Source: an uncultured Collinsella sp.
GTDB lineage: Bacteria; Actinomycetota; Coriobacteriia; Coriobacteriales; Coriobacteriaceae
Direction: 5' to 3'
Length of the DNA: 64,000 bases
Assembly (NCBI GenBank): GCA_902479135.1
Contig: CABSNU010000002.1
Coordinates: 1 to 64,000 of the forward strand
Each line of letters begins with the position of its first letter. Position 1 is the stretch's first letter. The translations under genes and the position numbers were made by a program. This document shows, piece by piece, positions 8,191 through 16,981 of the stretch. Under the pieces are notes generated by a model that was given only the letters and a program-made list of their open reading frames with translations, was not told where the DNA came from and ran no database searches.

Positions 8191-9804
8191 TTACTTGCAA
8201 TACATATCTATGGTTGCGGCAACAGCGCCCGGGCCAGCGAGCATCTCTGCCAAAAAATGCTCAACTTTGCGGCCCAAGCCCACCTCGTAAAGATCAAGCC
8301 CAAAAATCTCGGCGTTGGAAAGGATGGGCGATACGGCATCATGAATGGCCGACGCATCGCACACGCCCAGAGTGAGTGAGCTGACGCATTCGGTAAGCTC
8401 GGGCAGCAAAGGATCGGGGCTCAGCTCAAAATCGTTACCCGCATCGTCGACGCCCAGGAGATAGCGCAGCCATCCGGCGATTGCCAATGGAATATAGGTA
8501 AGGTTTGCGACATCGAAACCCCGGTCTCGATAGGAGCAGATGGTGTGTCCAAAGCGAATGCCGACCTTCTGGGATGTATCCGTTGCAATGCGCTGCGGCG
8601 CATCAGGAAGGCTGCGATTAGGAAGGCGTTGTCCCACGAGCTCATCGATAAAGGCACGTGGGTCAATCACGCCCGGATCGACCACTACGGGCAAGTCCTC
8701 GTCGTAGCCTAGATGTTTTACAAGCGCGACCAGACGCGAGTCCTCCATCTCCTTCCAGATGCGGTCATAGCCCATGAGGCATCCGAAGACCGCGAGGCAT
8801 GTATGTAACGGGTTGAGACAGGCCGTAACCTTCATGGTATCGGCCCGCTCAGCTGTCTCGCGATCGCATATGATGACGCCCGCTGCCTCGAGTTCAGGGC
8901 GCCCGTTGGGGAAGGAGTCCTCGATAACCAGGTAGTGCGCCGCCTCGGTGTTGGCAAAGCCCGCAAACGCAGGACCGTCCGTGGGCATGAGCGACAAGTC
9001 CTCCCAACCCTGTTCGGCAAGCGCCGCAGCCGTCTCGGGTGATGGGTTGGGCGTGATGCGGTCGATCATGGACCAGGGAAAACTCACACGCGCCTCATCG
9101 TCGAGGTAATCGATAAAGCCTTGGTCGACATGGCCGCAATCGAACCAACCACGCGCAACCGTGAGCACTGCCTCCTTAAACCGCCGCCCGTTTTGCGAGA
9201 AATTGTCGGTCGAAACCATAGCGATCGGCGCTGCACCGGCGCGGTAGCGCGCCCAAAGCAGACGGCAGACAATACCCATCGTGCTCGCAGCGCCCTCCGG
9301 ACCGGCCTCGAGCTCGGCGGCAACATAGGGCAACAATTCGCCGCGCGCATCGCGCAGCCCATAACCCTTCTCGGTGATGGTAAACGTTGCCATCTCAAGC
9401 TCGGGACTCTCAAAGTAGCGCTCGGCGCGAGCCAAGTCCTCAGGACACTGAGGGTTTGCAAATACGCCGCCCGCATTGACAGCGATCACGCGCTCGTCAA
9501 GAGTCCCATCGGCATTCATGATTACCTGCAGGCCGTCATACCCGTAAGGCGCAAAGACTTCAACGAGCGTAGAGGGGCTAAAGGTCTCTGCCACCACGAC
9601 GCCGCGGTCGAGCTTGCCTTGGTCGGCAAGCTCCTGGGCTATTGCGGCATGAAAGGCTCGGTAGAGGTTGCCGGCGCCAAAATGGATCCACCTGGGCTGC
9701 TCCCAACCCGTAGCCTTGATTGTGTCAGTATCGCATTGGGGTAGCTTCACGCCCATGCGCCGGAGCTCTTCTGTCTGGTTTTTCCAATCGGATAGCTTTG
9801 CCAT
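8191..9804 (-). CDS. uxuB: Fructuronate reductase (mannitol dehydrogenase family)
   Basis: NADH-dependent reductase converting D-fructuronate to D-mannonate, the second step between uxaC and uxuA. The 537-aa product has a Rossmann-type N-terminus (RWIHFGAGNLYRAFHAAIAQEL) and a mannitol-dehydrogenase C-terminal domain containing the KVTACLNPLHTCLAVFGCLMG motif with the catalytic Lys/Asn/His region. AGGAGAG precedes the ATG. It is 8 nt after uidA and 12 nt before uxuA, so translation is probably coupled. Operon context favours fructuronate over mannitol or tagaturonate as substrate. Confidence 0.92.
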   Translation of the reverse strand: MAKLSDWKNQTEELRRMGVKLPQCDTDTIKATGWEQPRWIHFGAGNLYRAFHAAIAQELADQGKLDRGVVVAETFSPSTLVEVFAPYGYDGLQVIMNADGTLDERVIAVNAGGVFANPQCPEDLARAERYFESPELEMATFTITEKGYGLRDARGELLPYVAAELEAGPEGAASTMGIVCRLLWARYRAGAAPIAMVSTDNFSQNGRRFKEAVLTVARGWFDCGHVDQGFIDYLDDEARVSFPWSMIDRITPNPSPETAAALAEQGWEDLSLMPTDGPAFAGFANTEAAHYLVIEDSFPNGRPELEAAGVIICDRETAERADTMKVTACLNPLHTCLAVFGCLMGYDRIWKEMEDSRLVALVKHLGYDEDLPVVVDPGVIDPRAFIDELVGQRLPNRSLPDAPQRIATDTSQKVGIRFGHTICSYRDRGFDVANLTYIPLAIAGWLRYLLGVDDAGNDFELSPDPLLPELTECVSSLTLGVCDASAIHDAVSPILSNAEIFGLDLYEVGLGRKVEHFLAEMLAGPGAVAATIDMYCK

Positions 9805-9812
9805 GCTCTCTC

Positions 9813-11657
9813 CTATCGCATCGCGCGCGGATCAAAGCCGTCCACGTAATCTGCCTTGTTGCACCAACGCTCACGCAGCAAAAACGCCACGGCCTTGGGC
9901 TGACGGTCACGGGTGAACGCACCCTTTTTGTTGCCGTCGACACGCATCTTGCCCTCGACCGTCTGGAAGTCGCACAGATTCCAGGGTTGTTCGCCCACTA
10001 CCCAGTCAAACATGTCAAAGATCTCGTGCTGCATCTTGAAATACTCGACTTGATACTCCTCGCTCCACATCACGCTCGGCAGCTTGTGAACGCCGGCCAT
10101 GGTGTCGCATCCGTACTCGGTAAAGAAGAACGGCTTGTTGGGCTCAAGCTTCTCCCACTTATGCATCTCCTCGATCAGAATCTCGCGTGCATCCTCGATC
10201 TCGGGGCCGGGAGACACGTACCAGCCGTCATAACGGTTGAGCATCATAAAGTCGGCCAAATGCGTGCACTTGTCGATACCGACACGACAACGCGTGACAT
10301 TGGTGTAGGAACGAGGACGCTTCTGCGGGTCAAGCTTGCGAGCAAGGTCGAAAATCTCCGTCGCGTACGGAAGGCTCCCCTCGGTCGAGAAATCTGGCTC
10401 GTTGAAAAGACTCCAAGCGCAAACGCACGCATGGTTTTTATCGCGCTCGATAAGCTCGCGCACTGCCTGTTTATGGACCTCAAGCGTCTTCTCGATGCCA
10501 GGAAGATCAAAGAGCGTCTTAGAAACCGAAGTCTTGGTGGCGTCGTCGAAATTCTGCGTCGAAACCAAAAAGCCTACGGCCGCGACCTCATCGATCACCA
10601 GGAAGCCCTCGCGATCTGCCTCTTGAAGCTCTTCCTCCGCATACGGGTAATGGCTCGTGCGGAAGGAATTGCAGCCCATCCACTTCATGAGCTCAAAGTC
10701 GCGGCGGGCAACCACGGGGTCAAACCCTCTGCCGTGAATCGGGCTATCCTCGTGGCGACCAAAGCCCTTGAGATAAACGGGATGTCCATTAAGCAGAAAA
10801 TCGCGGCCATCGATCGAAACCGTACGCAAGCCAATCTGCTCATAGTATTCGTCGACAACTTTGTCGCCGTCCACAATTCGCACCGTAAAGGTGTAGAGGT
10901 AGGCAGCGCGCAGATTCCAAAGATGCGCATCTTCAATCTCGATGCCGCCGGAAGTGCCGCGCTTTTGTGCGACCACGTTCCCGTCTTCATCGGCGACCGT
11001 CAGCTCAACCTCGTGCGACCCATTGGTAGTGACCTCGTAGTGCACGTATGCCGTACCATCGATAACCGACTCGGTCACCACGGTCATGTCCTCGATGCGC
11101 TCAGCCGGGGTATAGACCATGCGCACGCTGCGCTGAAGACCGGAATAGTTGAAGAAATCAAAGTAAGGCTGGTTGATGCGCGTGCCGTCACGCAGCTCTT
11201 TGACGCGGCCGAGGGGCAGCGATTCATGACTCAACTCGTTGTTAACCTTGACAACGAGCAGGTTCCAGTCGTTCCAGTGCACGGCATCGTTGGCATGGGC
11301 GCAAAACGGCGTAAACCCGCCCTCGTGCTCCGCCAGCTCCGTGCCATTGAGGTAGACCGTCGCTCGATGCGTGGCGGCGTCAAAGCGTATATCGACATTG
11401 CCGTCGCGCCACTCGCCCGGAACAAAAATGCGACGTGCATACCACACGTCACCGCAGAACTCGCGGCTCTCCTTATCGGTGAAGATATCGGCAAAGCTCG
11501 CCGGAACCGGCATGTCGACAGCATCAACAAGGCCCTTAGCAGGCCAGTCCAGTTCCTCGCCCACCTTTTCGCGGTCAAAGGCAAAATCCCACGTACCGTC
11601 GAGTACCTGGATACGGCGGGTTACCGTGGTGCGCGGGTAGAGCGAATCGAATGGCAT
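9813..11657 (-). CDS. uidA: Beta-glucuronidase (GH2)
   Basis: Hydrolyses beta-D-glucuronides, releasing glucuronate for uxaC; in gut bacteria such enzymes deconjugate host and drug glucuronides. The 614-aa product has the GH2 sugar-binding, immunoglobulin-like and TIM-barrel domains. The acid/base is E420 in SLFNEPDF and the nucleophile E514 in FFTEYGCDT. N576 and K578 form the N-x-K motif that reads the uronate carboxylate, separating true glucuronidases from galactosidases. A loop of about 30 residues after VGF (about 363-395) matches in length the active-site loop of E. coli-type (loop 1) gut enzymes. There is no signal peptide, so it acts in the cytosol. AAAGGATG precedes the ATG. Confidence 0.96.
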   Translation of the reverse strand: MPFDSLYPRTTVTRRIQVLDGTWDFAFDREKVGEELDWPAKGLVDAVDMPVPASFADIFTDKESREFCGDVWYARRIFVPGEWRDGNVDIRFDAATHRATVYLNGTELAEHEGGFTPFCAHANDAVHWNDWNLLVVKVNNELSHESLPLGRVKELRDGTRINQPYFDFFNYSGLQRSVRMVYTPAERIEDMTVVTESVIDGTAYVHYEVTTNGSHEVELTVADEDGNVVAQKRGTSGGIEIEDAHLWNLRAAYLYTFTVRIVDGDKVVDEYYEQIGLRTVSIDGRDFLLNGHPVYLKGFGRHEDSPIHGRGFDPVVARRDFELMKWMGCNSFRTSHYPYAEEELQEADREGFLVIDEVAAVGFLVSTQNFDDATKTSVSKTLFDLPGIEKTLEVHKQAVRELIERDKNHACVCAWSLFNEPDFSTEGSLPYATEIFDLARKLDPQKRPRSYTNVTRCRVGIDKCTHLADFMMLNRYDGWYVSPGPEIEDAREILIEEMHKWEKLEPNKPFFFTEYGCDTMAGVHKLPSVMWSEEYQVEYFKMQHEIFDMFDWVVGEQPWNLCDFQTVEGKMRVDGNKKGAFTRDRQPKAVAFLLRERWCNKADYVDGFDPRAMR

Positions 11658-11682
11658 GGATCATCCTTTCGGTTGATTGGAA

Positions 11683-11735
11683 AACAGAAAGAGGCGACCG
11701 GCCGCGGCGCCCCTGCACCGCGGCCCGCGCCGCCT
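11683..11735 (-). terminator. Intercistronic hairpin between PTS gene and uidA
   Basis: GGCCGCGG (11718-11725 on the minus strand) pairs with CCGCGGCC (11700-11707), followed by a T-rich stretch, in the 105-nt gap. It could attenuate uidA relative to the permease gene or stabilise processed mRNA. Confidence 0.5.
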
Positions 11736-11762
11736 ACCTACCGATCGTTTGGGGCGCGTCGG

Positions 11763-13181
11763 CTACGCCGCATCAAGTTCGGCCTGCTGGGCCTTCTTAT
11801 CGGCTTCGGACAGCATCTTGTCGTTAAAGCCAAAGAAGTACGTGAGCGCAACGGAGAGGACAAAGCTCAACACGACGCAGACCGGGACACTCCAGCCGCC
11901 AGGGAACATAGCCAGGGCCGGGATGGTAAAGAGGTTGAGGCCAACCTGGGCCAGACGTTGGAATCCAGCGATGGAGATGATCACGCCGCCAACACCGGCA
12001 GAGAGGCAGGCGCACACAAACGGACGCTTGTACTTGAGAAGAACACCGTAGATGGCGGGCTCGGTAATGCCGGCAAAGACGGCAACGACGGCATTGGTGC
12101 CAGCGAGCTCCTTGAGGGGCTTGAATTTGGTCTTGAGCATGACGCCCAGGGTGGCGCCAGCAATAGCGTACGTGCAGCCAAAACCGAGCGGCATGAGCCA
12201 GTCATAGCCGAGCACGGCATAGTTGTTCATGGCGATGGGAACGAGCGCCCAGTGGGCACCAAAGATGATCAGACAGGGATACAGGCAGCCGTAGATAAAG
12301 GCAGCGACCTGCGGCGCCAGGTTGTAGACAACCATGAAGGCGTCGGCAAAGACGTTACCGATGACCATGGAGACCGGGCCGATCGCGATAAGCTCGACAG
12401 GGACCATGACGGCGACGCAGATGGTGGGCACAAGCATAAAACGCAGTGACTTAGGCATGAACTTACTCACCACATGCTCAAGCTTGGAGAGCACCCAGAC
12501 GGTGAGGAGCGCCGGCAGCACGGACTGACCATAGTTCATAAGGTTGACCGGCAGACCGAAGAAGTCGAGCGCCGCGCCGTCCGAATAGGCCTTGGTAATC
12601 GCGGGATACAAGAGCGCACCGACTACGGCAAACGCCGTAAACTTATTGGTCTTGAAGCGATCGGCCGCCGTGATGGCAAGCGCGAGCGGCAGGAAATACA
12701 TAAAGGCATCGGAAGCCGCGTACAGGATCTGATACGCACCGGAGTCCGCACTCATGAGGCCAGTGTTGGTAAAGACGACCAGCAGAGCGCGCAGCAAACC
12801 GACACCCGCCATGCCGCCCAGGCAAGGCATGAAGATGCTCGAAACCAGGTCGGCAGCGCGTTCAACGATGCTGCCTTTTTTGCCCTCGTCCTCGGACTCA
12901 GCGGCAACTGCGCCGCCATCAAAGCCGGCGCCGAGCAGCTTGATGACCTCGTCAAAGGCATCCTCAACATCGGGGCCGATAACAACCTGATACTGACCGT
13001 TGCCAATAACAACGTCCACGACGCCCGGAACGGCCTTGATATCGTCAGTCTTGGCCTTGTCCTGGTCCTTAAGCACAAAGCGCAGGCGGGTAATGCAGTG
13101 CTTGACAGAAGAAATGTTGTCTTTGCCGCCTACAAGCTCGACAACTGACGACGCAATCGCCGGATAGTCTTTTTTAGCCAT
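11763..13181 (-). CDS. PTS EIIBC permease, beta-glucoside family, first gene of the glucuronide operon
   Basis: Membrane permease with an N-terminal EIIB domain (phospho-cysteine C29 in VKHCITRLRF) and an EIIC domain of about ten membrane segments carrying FGAHWALVPI and the conserved GITEPAIYGV. The 472-aa protein has no EIIA domain, so it needs one in trans; the free EIIA at 22293 is a candidate. Start at 13181 (MAKKDYPAIAS) is preferred to a longer upstream extension because GAAGGGAGC lies before it. Its position upstream of uidA implies glucuronide or related glycoside uptake, but a uronate has no C6 hydroxyl to phosphorylate, so the true substrate is open. Confidence 0.88.
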   Translation of the reverse strand: MAKKDYPAIASSVVELVGGKDNISSVKHCITRLRFVLKDQDKAKTDDIKAVPGVVDVVIGNGQYQVVIGPDVEDAFDEVIKLLGAGFDGGAVAAESEDEGKKGSIVERAADLVSSIFMPCLGGMAGVGLLRALLVVFTNTGLMSADSGAYQILYAASDAFMYFLPLALAITAADRFKTNKFTAFAVVGALLYPAITKAYSDGAALDFFGLPVNLMNYGQSVLPALLTVWVLSKLEHVVSKFMPKSLRFMLVPTICVAVMVPVELIAIGPVSMVIGNVFADAFMVVYNLAPQVAAFIYGCLYPCLIIFGAHWALVPIAMNNYAVLGYDWLMPLGFGCTYAIAGATLGVMLKTKFKPLKELAGTNAVVAVFAGITEPAIYGVLLKYKRPFVCACLSAGVGGVIISIAGFQRLAQVGLNLFTIPALAMFPGGWSVPVCVVLSFVLSVALTYFFGFNDKMLSEADKKAQQAELDAA

Positions 13182-13548
13182 GAATGCTCCCTTCGGAATA
13201 TCGCAGGTGGTTTGCACGGCGCCCTATGACCGGTCCGGGCGCAAGAACTCCACGCTGTTATGAGGCCTCATGTCCCCCTTGGACATTGGCTTAAAACTAA
13301 CAGCTCAGAAACTGATGCAACATAACCAAAATATGTTGAAGATTGACCAAATCAGACTGTTAATAGTTTTCGCAGTTAATCCGCTATGTTTGATTAAAAT
13401 GAACTTAGTAACCACCTTCAGTTTTGCCAGTTCATCGGCAAACGGTAGCTACATTCGGATAAACGGTATAACCACATCAACTGATTGATATATCCATTTC
13501 CGACACTATGATAAATATCATCGAGTGCCGTTTGGAGAAAGGTCGGCG
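13182..13548. promoter_or_regulatory. Divergent control region of the glucuronide operon and its AraC-type regulator
   Basis: This 367-bp AT-rich gap separates the two transcription units. It contains an inverted repeat CAACATA-N7-TATGTTG at 13318-13338 and a palindrome ATGAGGCCTCAT at 13260-13271, either of which could be an operator. I could not assign confident -35/-10 boxes for either direction. No gene is visible inside it. Confidence 0.6.
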
Positions 13549-14562
13549 ATGACGCCCGAGCAGATGGATGCCCAGCTGAGGCAACTCAGCGCACACGAGG
13601 AGCTCTATAAGCGGGGCATAGACCCCAACCAGGTAACACCGTACCCATCGGTTGCGGAGGCCGATGGCATCCCCCGTTCCGCTGCAGTTGCGCCCCAGCA
13701 AGTAGTTGCAGGCTTCTACATCAAGCGTCACTCGCGTTTTAGGGAATATCCCCTGCATCGCCAAAATGAAATTGAACTTGCCTATATGTATGACGGCTCT
13801 GCGACCGAAATCGTTAACGGTTCAACTTTCAAACTCAAACGGGGGCAAATGCTCATTGTGGACTCGGACACCGTGCACACGACGCTTCCCTTGGGCGAAA
13901 ACGACATCTTGATCGTTATCAAGCTCACTAAGGGCGGCATAACTCCGAGCTTCTTCTCTCAGCTCGAATGCGGAAGTATCGTGGGATCGTTTTTTGCCAA
14001 TTCCATTTCAAAGGGCCGCGCACATGACGGCTACGTTCTATTCCATTCCGATCAAAGCCGGCGGCTATCGCTTTTTATGAAGGAATTTCTCTGTGAGTGG
14101 ATGGAACCGAGCCGGTACAGCAAGAACATGATTCAAGCTCTTTTTGGAACCATCGTGGCCGAGCTTGCCAACGTCTACGAAAGCGACATCACCAACGCGT
14201 CACACGGGCAAAATCCCGCACTCGAAGTACTCACATATATAGAAAAAGAATATTCATGCTGCACCCTTAAAGGAGCCGCAGAACATTTTGGCATGGCGCC
14301 CGACAGCCTCTCACGCATGCTCAAGCGCGAAACGGGAGACAGCTTCAACAAGTTACTACAGAGGCAAAGAATCTCCATTGCCAAGGCGCTGCTCGCAAAT
14401 ACCGACCTTGCCGTGACGGCAATAGGAAAGCAGGTCGGATACGACAACATGTCATTCTTCTATCGCAAGTTCAAAGAAGACACGGGGCTGACGCCAGCTG
14501 ACTATCGGACGGCTCTCGGCATATCCCGAGAGACAAATCTGACAAGACAGCTTGCAACATAG
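13549..14562 (+). CDS. AraC-family transcriptional regulator of glucuronide use
   Basis: The 337-aa product has an N-terminal cupin-like sensor domain (about 50-150, HRQNEIELAYMYDG...GQMLIVDSDTVHTTLP) and a C-terminal pair of helix-turn-helix motifs (about 230-330) ending VGYDNMSFFYRKFKEDTGLTPADYR, the AraC signature. Start at 13549 is chosen for GGAGAAAGG 6-7 nt upstream; an earlier ATG at 13525 has no such site. It is divergent from the uid/uxu operon, so it most likely activates that operon in response to an uronate or glucuronide. The effector is inferred from position only. Confidence 0.88.
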   Translation: MTPEQMDAQLRQLSAHEELYKRGIDPNQVTPYPSVAEADGIPRSAAVAPQQVVAGFYIKRHSRFREYPLHRQNEIELAYMYDGSATEIVNGSTFKLKRGQMLIVDSDTVHTTLPLGENDILIVIKLTKGGITPSFFSQLECGSIVGSFFANSISKGRAHDGYVLFHSDQSRRLSLFMKEFLCEWMEPSRYSKNMIQALFGTIVAELANVYESDITNASHGQNPALEVLTYIEKEYSCCTLKGAAEHFGMAPDSLSRMLKRETGDSFNKLLQRQRISIAKALLANTDLAVTAIGKQVGYDNMSFFYRKFKEDTGLTPADYRTALGISRETNLTRQLAT

Positions 14563-14741
14563 AGCAAATCGAGTCCCGAAGGTGAATTGCAATTTAACTA
14601 ATTCCGCCATTGCTTAATCTCGATATACAATTGCAAAACTCTGTGTAGCCTTGGTTCGTAGAAAATGGCATCTTCAACCGTCCGATAGGGCAATTTGACG
14701 TTGGCAGCGTACGCAACTATCAGCCGGAAACCATTACGCAC

Positions 14742-14773
14742 AAAAAGGCCGGGGGCGTGCCTCGCACCCCCCC
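14742..14773 (-). terminator. Intrinsic terminator of the amylase-glycosylase operon
   Basis: A stem of GGGGGGTGC with GCACGCCCCC is followed by CTTTTTG on the minus strand, about 85 nt after the glycosylase stop. The rest of the 296-bp gap 14563-14858 has no gene I can support, apart from a weak 47-codon reading frame noted among the findings. Confidence 0.7.
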
Positions 14774-14858
14774 GTTCTCACCGCAATAAAACCGAACCTC
14801 GAACCTGCCCCGGGAAAGAAAAAATCTCGCGAAACGAGCCCATCCCCATGGGAGGAAG

Positions 14859-15419
14859 TCAGAGGGCCCAGGTCGTGGCGCTACCCCAGCGCTCAACAAG
14901 GCGCTCCAGGCGCCATGCCGCGTTAGCGGGACTTGTTGACGGCAATACGACAGCGGGCAGGCCCGTCCGCTCCTGCAGATAGCGCTTGTAGAGGCGCCCC
15001 GCCGTACCGCCGTTGCATATCACTTGCTCAATGGACGCGTTGCTCGTGATGAGCTCGATGCGCGCCGGCACGACGTTACGGATGCTGGCGTCACTCGAGC
15101 CCTTAATGTCGCAGCTCTCAATCACATCCCACAGGGCTACGCCACCGTACAGCAGCATGGATCGCTTGGCGGCAATCGAGGCGCCGAGCGTCGCGGGCTC
15201 GCCGCTCGCCAAAGAGTCTCCCTCGTTGGGCGGCACGGGCGCACCGAGGCACGCGGCCATCACACGCCAAAAGCGATTCTGAGGGTTGCCGTAATAAAAG
15301 GCATTGGCGCGCGAAAGCACCGAGGGAAACGATCCGAGCACCAAAACGCGCGAGTGCTGGTCGTACACGGGTTCAAACCCATGCTCAATATGTTGATAGC
15401 CCTCGTCGGACGCAGCCAT
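14859..15419 (-). CDS. DNA-deoxyinosine (hypoxanthine-DNA) glycosylase, uracil-DNA glycosylase superfamily
   Basis: Base-excision repair enzyme removing deaminated bases, probably hypoxanthine. The 186-aa product has the superfamily motif 1 region VLVLGSFPSVLSRANAFYYGNPQNRFWRVM, typical of the DNA-deoxyinosine glycosylase branch, then LYGGVALWDVI and a C-terminal VVLPSTSPANA motif (the S/T-S/P loop that grips DNA). It begins 3 nt after the end of the amylase gene and is probably co-transcribed with it. A mismatch-specific uracil glycosylase activity cannot be excluded by eye. Confidence 0.85.
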   Translation of the reverse strand: MAASDEGYQHIEHGFEPVYDQHSRVLVLGSFPSVLSRANAFYYGNPQNRFWRVMAACLGAPVPPNEGDSLASGEPATLGASIAAKRSMLLYGGVALWDVIESCDIKGSSDASIRNVVPARIELITSNASIEQVICNGGTAGRLYKRYLQERTGLPAVVLPSTSPANAAWRLERLVERWGSATTWAL

Positions 15420-15422
15420 GGC

Positions 15423-16799
15423 CTAAGCCCTCAGCAGATAACGCACCTCGTAGGGTGCAAGCTCAAGGGCACCCGTTAGCTCGACTGTGGGCGCGCCGTC
15501 GACAAGTAGGTCGACAAAGGACCCGTTGAGCTCGCCGGCTCCAAAGGTATAGGGATCGTTCACGGCATTGACCGCCACGAGCACCGTCGCGTCGTCGCAG
15601 GCGCGCTCGAACAGTAGCTGCTTGTTCTGGATCGCCACGTTACGGTACGCGCCGTAGTTGAGAGCACAGGCCGCCGCGTCGTCGGCCGAGCGCAGGCGTG
15701 CAAGCTGCTTGATGAAGGCCGTCAGCTCGTTGGGCGCAGGCTCATCGAGCGCAGGCCGCAGCGCCCAGTCGCCATCGGGGCCGCCCTTTTCGCCGGCGAT
15801 TCCCCACTCGCTGCCATAGTAGACACACGGGATGCCCGGCATACCAAAGAGCATGCCATACGCGGGACGCAGGCAGGACTTGTCGGTGAGGATACTCGCC
15901 AGACGCGGCACATCGTGGTTGTCGACAAACGACAACAGGTGCTTGCCGCGGTAGATGCACCACGGATCGCCGCCAAACTGGCGGTGCAGCGAGTGGGCGA
16001 TCTCGAACATGTTGACCGAATTAAAGCTGGAATACAGGCCCTTGTAGCACTCGTAGTTGGTGCAGGAGTCGAGCATCTCATCGTTGACAATCTGGTTGTA
16101 GTCGCCGTGGAGCGTTTCGCCGATCAGCACAAAGTCGGGCTTAAGCTCGCGGGTAAAGGAGTGTAGGCGGCGCATAAAATCGCGATCGAGCATATAGGCG
16201 ACGTCCAGGCGCAGGCCGTCGACGCCAAAGACGTCGGCCCAACGGCACACGGACTCGAGCAGGTAATCGACCACGGCGGGGTTTTGCAGGTTGAGCTTCA
16301 CGAGCTCAAAATGGCCTTCCCAGCCCTCGTACCAAAAGCCATCGCCATAGCAGGAGTCGCCGTCAAAGCTGATGTGGAACCAATCCTTGTAGGGCGAGTC
16401 CCACTTGCGCTCCTGCACATCGCGGAAGGCCCAGAAGCCACGGCCCACATGGTTGAAGACCGCATCGAGCACCACGCGGATGCCATGGGCGTGCAGCGTC
16501 TCGCATACGGCGGCAAAATCGGCATCCCCGCCCAGGCGGCGGTCGATATGGCGCAGACTGCGCGTGTCGTAACCGTGGCTGTCGGATTCGAGCGGCGGGT
16601 TGATGAGCACAGCACCGATGCCGAGCTCTTGCAGGTAGTCGGCCCATTGGGCAATCTTCATGATGGGCGCATCGGGGTTGGGCGCGGCGTTGGCAGCCTG
16701 GGCGAGCTCATCCTCGGCAACGGGGGCGGCGTTTTCACGCGGAGCTCCGCAAAAGCCCAGCGGATAGATCTGGTAGAACGTCGTCTCGTATGCCCACAT
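15423..16799 (-). CDS. GH13 alpha-amylase family enzyme
   Basis: Intracellular alpha-glucan hydrolase, such as an alpha-amylase, maltogenic amylase or cyclomaltodextrinase; exact specificity unclear. The 458-aa product has no signal peptide and carries the GH13 regions: VVLDAVFNHV (I), GLRLDVAYM with the nucleophilic Asp (II), LIGETLHGD with the acid/base Glu (III) and FVDNHDVPR with the third Asp (IV), then a beta-sandwich C domain. It lacks the N-terminal domain of neopullulanases. It is the first gene of a two-gene operon with the DNA glycosylase, an unusual pairing. Confidence 0.9.
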   Translation of the reverse strand: MWAYETTFYQIYPLGFCGAPRENAAPVAEDELAQAANAAPNPDAPIMKIAQWADYLQELGIGAVLINPPLESDSHGYDTRSLRHIDRRLGGDADFAAVCETLHAHGIRVVLDAVFNHVGRGFWAFRDVQERKWDSPYKDWFHISFDGDSCYGDGFWYEGWEGHFELVKLNLQNPAVVDYLLESVCRWADVFGVDGLRLDVAYMLDRDFMRRLHSFTRELKPDFVLIGETLHGDYNQIVNDEMLDSCTNYECYKGLYSSFNSVNMFEIAHSLHRQFGGDPWCIYRGKHLLSFVDNHDVPRLASILTDKSCLRPAYGMLFGMPGIPCVYYGSEWGIAGEKGGPDGDWALRPALDEPAPNELTAFIKQLARLRSADDAAACALNYGAYRNVAIQNKQLLFERACDDATVLVAVNAVNDPYTFGAGELNGSFVDLLVDGAPTVELTGALELAPYEVRYLLRA

Positions 16800-16850
16800 A
16801 GCAACCTCCCGGTAAGCTCAACACAACGACATCCATTGTATGCCCAGCAG

Positions 16851-16885
16851 GGTAGCTATTTTGGGATGGGGCTCTTTTAGCTACC
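16851..16885. repeat. Intergenic hairpin, GGTAGCTA family
   Basis: GGTAGCTA (16851-16858) and TAGCTACC (16878-16885) flank TTTTGGGATGGGGCTCTTT. The same core recurs at 61790-61872 as a perfect long palindrome and at 51061-51094 as a half copy. Confidence 0.75.
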
Positions 16886-16900
16886 CCAGCCCCTTTCTAA

Positions 16901-16965
16901 GTTGCGGTGAAATACGGACTGTTTGCCGGGTTTATTGGACCCAGCAGTCCGTATTCCACCGCAAC
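16901..16965. repeat. Intergenic hairpin, GTTGCGGTG family
   Basis: A 21-bp arm beginning GTTGCGGTGAAATACGG (16901-16921) pairs with 16945-16965 with one mismatch. A second copy lies at 60030-60094. The repeat sits between the amylase operon and the MFS gene and is followed by no T-run. Confidence 0.8.
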
Positions 16966-16981
16966 TGATGAGGGGACGTGA

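Noticed and set aside
9720..12449. 909-codon open frame on the plus strand over uidA
   Set aside because: It lies opposite uidA, uxuB and the PTS gene, all with clear motifs on the minus strand; long antisense frames are common in GC-rich genes.
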